Both the position numbers and the translations under genes were made by a program. 64,000 nucleotides of DNA from Hymenobacter sp. IS2118 (lineage in GTDB: Bacteria; Bacteroidota; Bacteroidia; Cytophagales; Hymenobacteraceae): assembly GCF_000715495.1 (NCBI RefSeq), contig NZ_JNLX01000165.1:1-64000 (forward strand), read 5' to 3'. Shown one piece after another: positions 60,372-64,000 of this stretch (the stretch's first letter is position 1; each line of letters begins with the position of its first letter). The notes under the pieces are model-generated. The model did not search any database and was not told the origin of the DNA. It saw nothing but the letters and a program-made list of their open reading frames with translations.

Positions 60372-61091
60372 TTAGATAAGCTCCATTACGTCCTTAACCC
60401 CTATCGGCCGGTGCGTGGTAAAGCCTTCGCCAAACTCCACTCCTATCATGTGGCCGAACTCGCGGGCCCGGGCTTCCATAAACTTTGAAAATTCCTGGCT
60501 CGATAAATAGGTACTCGGCCCATCGAGGTCGGGGTTGAAAAACTGCGTTTTATACGCCTGAATGGACGCCCACTTGGTTTCCCAATGCGCCGATATATCC
60601 ACCACGAAAGCCGGCACAATGGCGCGGTCCTGAATGTAGTGGTACACGTTGCGGGGGCGCCAGGGTACTTGCGGCTGGCCATCGTCGCCCAGGGTTTCAA
60701 TCATGCGCAAACCTGCTAAAAAACAGGCATCAGCCGCCAACTGAGCGCCGCGCCCGTGGTCGGGGTGGCGGTCGCGAATGGCGTTGCACAGCACCACCTC
60801 GGGCTGGTAGCGACGGATTGCGGCAATGAGGGGTAGCTGGTGCTCACGCTCATTACGAAAAAATCCATCGGGCAGGCCCAGGTTCTCGCGGGCGCTCAAA
60901 CCCAAAATCACGCTGGCGGCAGCAGCTTCCTCCGCCCGGGTCGCGGCCGTGCCCCGAGTGCCCAGCTCGCCGCGCGTGAAGTCCACAACTCCGATTTTTT
61001 TTCCCGCGGCGGCGGCCACGGCCAACGTACCGGAGCACGACATCTCCACGTCGTCGGGATGCGCCCCAAGGGCCAGGATATCAAGCTTCAT
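60372..61091 (-). CDS. bshB1: Bacillithiol biosynthesis deacetylase BshB1
   Basis: Zinc-dependent LmbE/PIG-L-family deacetylase removing acetate from GlcNAc-malate in bacillithiol synthesis. The 239-residue protein has AHPDDVEMSCSG (zinc Asp, His at residues 11-14), FTRGELGTRGTAATRAEE, DRHPDHGRGAQLAADA (zinc His) and NPDLDGPSTYLSSQEFSKF, the BshB1 subtype. ATG 61091 fits; the GTG before it is not needed. A 30-bp inverted repeat overlaps this start codon. No other bsh gene is in the window. Confidence 0.93.
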   Translation of the reverse strand: MKLDILALGAHPDDVEMSCSGTLAVAAAAGKKIGVVDFTRGELGTRGTAATRAEEAAAASVILGLSARENLGLPDGFFRNEREHQLPLIAAIRRYQPEVVLCNAIRDRHPDHGRGAQLAADACFLAGLRMIETLGDDGQPQVPWRPRNVYHYIQDRAIVPAFVVDISAHWETKWASIQAYKTQFFNPDLDGPSTYLSSQEFSKFMEARAREFGHMIGVEFGEGFTTHRPIGVKDVMELI

Positions 61092-61223
61092 CACTGATTT
61101 TCGCTGATTGAAATGATTACACTGATTATTAGTATGGCATCGAAGCCGTTGTCAGGATTTACGGAGCTACTGGGATTACGGTACGAAACAGGGTAATCAT
61201 TCCAATCAGCGAAAATCAGTGAT
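61090..61223. repeat. Long inverted repeat spanning the M23-bshB1 gap
   Basis: Arms 61090-61119 and 61194-61223 are complementary over 30 bp with one mismatch; they read ATCACTGATTTTCGCTGATT and its complement. The 74-base loop lies between. The inner left arm overlaps two bases of the bshB1 start codon and the right arm stops 1 bp before the M23 stop codon. AATCAGCGAAAATCAGTGAT is a commonly dispersed Bacteroidota repeat. Confidence 0.75.
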
Positions 61224-61224
61224 A

Positions 61225-62379
61225 CTACTTGATGCGAACCGTGCGACCAGGCTGCAACGTTTTGATGCCGGGGTTCAACCTCTTCAGCGTGCTCAGGCCC
61301 ACGCCGTGGCGCTCGGCAATTTCCGAAAGGGTATCGCCCGAGCGCACCTTGTAGGTAACGGTCTGCCGGGCCTTGGCAGGCCGGCTGCTGCTGGTTCGGC
61401 CGCTGCTACTACGGCTGCTGCTACTCCGGCTTCGGGTTTGCAACGACCGGTTGTAGTAGTTGAACAGCTCCGAGGTAATGGTGAAATTATCCTTCCGCAA
61501 CTTGTAGTCCGGAAAATCATACACCAATGCCGGGTTGATGGGGTTGCCTTGGTAGCGCACTTCAAAGTGCAGGTGCGAGCCCGTGCTCCGCCCCGTACTG
61601 CCGCCGTAGCCAATAAGCTGGCCCGCCTTCACGAAGGTACCCACCGGCACCAGCGCCTTGCTCATGTGGCCGTATATGGTTTCCAGGCCGTTGTAATGGC
61701 GCACCAGTATGTAATTACCGTACCCGCCCCCGTCCCAGGCGTTGATACGAACCACGCCATCAAAAACGGTTTTTACCGAGTCCCCGGTGTTGAGGTCGAG
61801 GTCCATGCCATAATGCCAGCGATAGCCCCGGAAAGCAAACCCGGAAGTAATAGGGGTCTTCACCAGAGGCATGCTGGCAAAACGCTCGCGCGAAGGGTCG
61901 GTGAGCTTCAGTTGCAGGGAGTCGCGGTAGGTGCGGCCATCCACGCGGTAGGGATTTACGGTGCGCGTGTCCCAGATGGAATAGTAGCCCGCCACCTTCA
62001 CCCAGGAGGAATCAATCAGTACTTCCTCCGACATTTCCACGATTTCCTGCCCGCCCAAATTGAGCCGGGAAGTGTCTTCGCTTACAATGCTCAGCTTTTT
62101 GGCGGGATTGAAGAAGATTGATTTTGCTGCGTCAGAATCGTCATCAGCTAATTCCTCGGTTTCGATAACCGTTGTGGTATCAGGGCGCACGTAACGCATT
62201 CTTGGCGTTTTGATGCGGAAAAAGTCGGCATTGCCGGTGGCGTTGCCGGCCTGGGCTTTGGTGCGTGGCGCTTTGCGACGCTGCGCGTACGCCGGGTTCA
62301 GTCCCGCCAGCAGCACCAGGAGCGCCAACAGCAGCAGCGCCGGACGCCAGTAACTTATTTTCAGATAGGTCAAAAGCAA
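61225..62379 (-). CDS. M23-family metallopeptidase with C-terminal LysM
   Basis: A secreted peptidoglycan hydrolase of 384 residues. A signal peptide is visible (residues about 1-32, ending AYAQ). Residues about 185-290 are the lysostaphin-type M23 domain: HYGMDLDL (zinc His/Asp), GNYILVRHYNGLETIYGHMS and HLHFEVRYQG (zinc HxH). A Ser/Arg-rich linker (about 318-335) leads to a LysM domain (YKVRSGDTLSEIAERHGVGL) that binds cell wall glycan. The start is TTG 62379, which may be one of two TTG codons (62373 is the other). It cuts stem-peptide crosslinks in the periplasm. Confidence 0.92.
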   Translation of the reverse strand: MLLTYLKISYWRPALLLLALLVLLAGLNPAYAQRRKAPRTKAQAGNATGNADFFRIKTPRMRYVRPDTTTVIETEELADDDSDAAKSIFFNPAKKLSIVSEDTSRLNLGGQEIVEMSEEVLIDSSWVKVAGYYSIWDTRTVNPYRVDGRTYRDSLQLKLTDPSRERFASMPLVKTPITSGFAFRGYRWHYGMDLDLNTGDSVKTVFDGVVRINAWDGGGYGNYILVRHYNGLETIYGHMSKALVPVGTFVKAGQLIGYGGSTGRSTGSHLHFEVRYQGNPINPALVYDFPDYKLRKDNFTITSELFNYYNRSLQTRSRSSSSRSSSGRTSSSRPAKARQTVTYKVRSGDTLSEIAERHGVGLSTLKRLNPGIKTLQPGRTVRIK

Positions 62380-62451
62380 ACAGGGAAAAGGCCGAGGGCA
62401 ATGGGAATAATCAGCCCACGCCTCGTGCCGTTCTTTTTAAAACAAGTGGTC

Positions 62452-62483
62452 AGAAAAGACGAGCTCCAGAGCTCGCCTTTTCT
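62452..62483. terminator. Terminator of trxB
   Basis: 15-bp stem with one mismatch (62452-62466 with 62469-62483), 2-base loop, followed on the minus strand by TGACCACTTGTTTT. It lies 20 bp beyond the trxB stop. Confidence 0.7.
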
Positions 62484-62503
62484 AACACGTCAATGCGCGG
62501 TTT

Positions 62504-63439
62504 TTAGTGTGCGCCCAGCGCTGCTAAATAACGTTCCGCGTCCAAAGCAGCCATGCAGCCGGTGCCAGCGGCCGTCACGGCCTGCCGGTAAGTGTAGTCC
62601 TGCACGTCGCCGCAGGCAAAAATACCGTCGATGTTGGTCTTGCTCGTGCCGGGAATGGTCTTCAGGTAGCCCTGCTCGTCGTGGTGCAGGTAGGACTGAA
62701 AAATCTTGGAATTCGGCTCGTGCCCGATGGCCACAAAGAAACCGGTAAGCTTGATTTCGCGGGTTTCCTGCGTCAGTGTATTTTTCACACGCACGCCCTC
62801 CACGGCGTGCTCACCCAAAATCTCATCCGTCACAGTATCGAACAGCACCTCAATCTTAGGGTTGTCGAGCACACGCTTTTGCATAATTTTCGAGGCTTTC
62901 ATCTCGCTTTTGCGCACAATCATGGTCACCTTGCTGCACAGATTGGCCAGATACGTAGCTTCCTCAGCAGCAGTATCGCCGGCGCCCACAATGGCTACTT
63001 CCTGCCCGCGGTAGAAGAACCCGTCGCACACCGCGCAGGCCGACACGCCCGAACCATTCAGCCGCGCTTCCGACGGAATCCCCAGCCACTTGGCTGAAGC
63101 GCCAGTGGCAATAATTACGGTATCGGCCGTCAGCTCCAGGCTTTCGTCGATGGTAATTTTGCGTGGGTGCACCGAAAAGTCCACGGCCGTGGCAATACCG
63201 AAGCGAATGTCGGTACCGAAGCGGGTGGCCTGTTTTTTCAGGTCTTCCATCATCTCCGGGCCCATCACGCCATCAGCGTACCCCGGAAAATTCTCCACGT
63301 CATTCGTAATTGTGAGCTGGCCACCAGGCTGCAAGCCCATGTACATAACGGGCATCATGTTGGCGCGGGCAGCGTAGATAGCAGCAGTGTAACCAGCCGG
63401 CCCGGAGCCGATAATCAGGCATTTGATGTGTTCAGACAT
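62504..63439 (-). CDS. trxB: Thioredoxin-disulfide reductase
   Basis: FAD/NADPH flavoenzyme that reduces thioredoxin. The 311-residue protein has the FAD Rossmann motif IIGSGPAGYTAAIYAA, the redox-active pair CAVC in SACAVCDGFFYRG, the NADPH motif IVGAGDTAAEEATYLA and FACGDVQDYTYRQAVTAAG (FAD C-terminal motif). ATG 63439. A complete, standard-length bacterial TrxB transcribed alone; rpoD is 145 bp upstream on the same strand. Confidence 0.97.
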   Translation of the reverse strand: MSEHIKCLIIGSGPAGYTAAIYAARANMMPVMYMGLQPGGQLTITNDVENFPGYADGVMGPEMMEDLKKQATRFGTDIRFGIATAVDFSVHPRKITIDESLELTADTVIIATGASAKWLGIPSEARLNGSGVSACAVCDGFFYRGQEVAIVGAGDTAAEEATYLANLCSKVTMIVRKSEMKASKIMQKRVLDNPKIEVLFDTVTDEILGEHAVEGVRVKNTLTQETREIKLTGFFVAIGHEPNSKIFQSYLHHDEQGYLKTIPGTSKTNIDGIFACGDVQDYTYRQAVTAAGTGCMAALDAERYLAALGAH

Positions 63440-63531
63440 TGCGTTGTGCGGTCAGCCTTCGCTTTCCGTATTAAAGCTGATTTTTAAATAAAAGTCTCAC
63501 GGCAAGCCAAAGCCTCCCGCTCAGGTGCTAC

Positions 63532-63558
63532 AAAAAACCCCAACCTTACAGTCGGGGT
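63532..63558 (-). terminator. Terminator of rpoD
   Basis: ACCCC/GGGGT stem with about 12-base loop (63537-63558) followed on the minus strand by T6 (complement of 63532-63537), 26 bp past the rpoD stop. Confidence 0.78.
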
Positions 63559-63584
63559 CTTTCAATAACAAATCTAACTAAAAG

Positions 63585-64000
63585 TTAGCCCAGATAAGGC
63601 TTCAGCGCCTTCGAGCGCGACGTGTGCCGCAAACGACGAATCGCCTTCTCCTTAATCTGACGCACCCGCTCGCGGGTCAGATTGAACTTCTCGCCAATTT
63701 CCTCCAGGGTCAGAGCAGCCTCACCATTGAGCCCGAAATAGAGCGTGATAACATCAGCCTCACGCTTGGTGAGCGTGCTCAGGGCGCGCTGCACTTCCTT
63801 GCGAAGCGAGTCGTTCATCAGCGCCATATCCGGCGACTCTTCGTCCTCGTTTTCAAGTACGTCGAGAAGACGGTTTTCCTCACCCTGTACGAAGGGAGCA
63901 TCTACCGATACATGGCGGCCCGAGATTTTCAGGGTGTCCACCACTTCCGAGGTAGTCAATTCCAGCACTTCGGCGATTTCCTCCGGCGAAGGCTCGCGCT
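63585..64000 (-). CDS. rpoD: RNA polymerase primary sigma factor, 3' part
   Basis: Only the C-terminal 138 codons lie in the window; the gene continues beyond 64000. The visible part reads [20 protein letters not shown] (sigma region 3) and then region 4 with [35 protein letters not shown] (helix-turn-helix for the -33/-35 element) and [20 protein letters not shown] at the end. It is the housekeeping sigma of the Bacteroidota, which recognises TTG/TAnnTTTG promoters such as those listed here. No start codon is in the window. Confidence 0.95.
   Translation of the reverse strand, partial: REPSPEEIAEVLELTTSEVVDTLKISGRHVSVDAPFVQGEENRLLDVLENEDEESPDMALMNDSLRKEVQRALSTLTKREADVITLYFGLNGEAALTLEEIGEKFNLTRERVRQIKEKAIRRLRHTSRSKALKPYLG

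Overview
The window is GC-rich chromosomal DNA from a member of the Bacteroidota, most probably a Hymenobacter-like member of the Cytophagales. The evidence is a set of phylum-type -7 promoter boxes (TAnnTTTG, here usually TACCTTTG) in front of several genes, a near absence of Shine-Dalgarno sequences, many GTG and TTG starts, TonB-dependent outer-membrane proteins with carboxypeptidase-like N-termini, an ExbB/ExbD/TonB cluster, a DUF349 protein, bacillithiol synthesis (BshB1) and a sphingolipid-type alpha-oxoamine synthase. Genus is an inference; phylum is well supported.

Layout. 1-1173 is a complete ISAs1-family insertion sequence with perfect 18-bp ends. 1.2-5.6 kb holds a cysteine hydrolase with a TetR regulator (shared operator-like palindromes), a small unknown gene, tryptophan 2,3-dioxygenase and an orphan serine dehydratase beta subunit. 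5.7-8.7 kb is a TolC plus HlyD/MacA-type pair with no inner-membrane pump beside it. 8.9-11.3 kb carries gpsA, a glycosyltransferase and a half-size EamA transporter, followed by a 173-bp MITE-like palindrome. On the minus strand come DUF1015-maf-GT39 (tightly coupled) and pdxH. 16.3-25.7 kb on the plus strand carries yqgE, a DUF349 protein, tRNA-Thr(TGT), an RhtA-like exporter, an HD hydrolase, a small lipoprotein, gyrA and an exported TPR protein.

25.8-27.6 kb is an AT-rich island: two related 37-bp palindromes, a possible 14-codon ORF, one accessory gene (DUF5343-like) and a perfect 38-bp hairpin. It abuts a complete histidine operon read on the minus strand: hisG, a hisD-hisC gene fusion, bifunctional hisB, hisH, hisA, hisF and hisIE. 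Seven genes cover all ten steps. The operon is preceded by a 46-codon leader ORF with five histidines in six codons, which implies ribosome-mediated attenuation.

35.4-46.4 kb contains a Crp/Fnr regulator and membrane protein, rpe with a TonB receptor, a TrpF-like protein lacking the catalytic cysteine, trmB, folC, and a tonB-exbD-exbB cluster with an HU-like/SPOR membrane protein. 46.5-51.5 kb encodes a barrel protein and a 1047-residue exported TPR protein. 51.7-54.0 kb is holA followed by an Imm22-like gene and an ATP-grasp gene. The last 10 kb has tyrS, an H1-like basic protein, an alpha-oxoamine synthase, accC, a RES/Xre toxin-antitoxin pair, bshB1, an M23/LysM peptidase, trxB and the 3' part of rpoD. 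Several intergenic regions hold unusually long near-perfect inverted repeats, which act as terminators or are dispersed palindromic elements.
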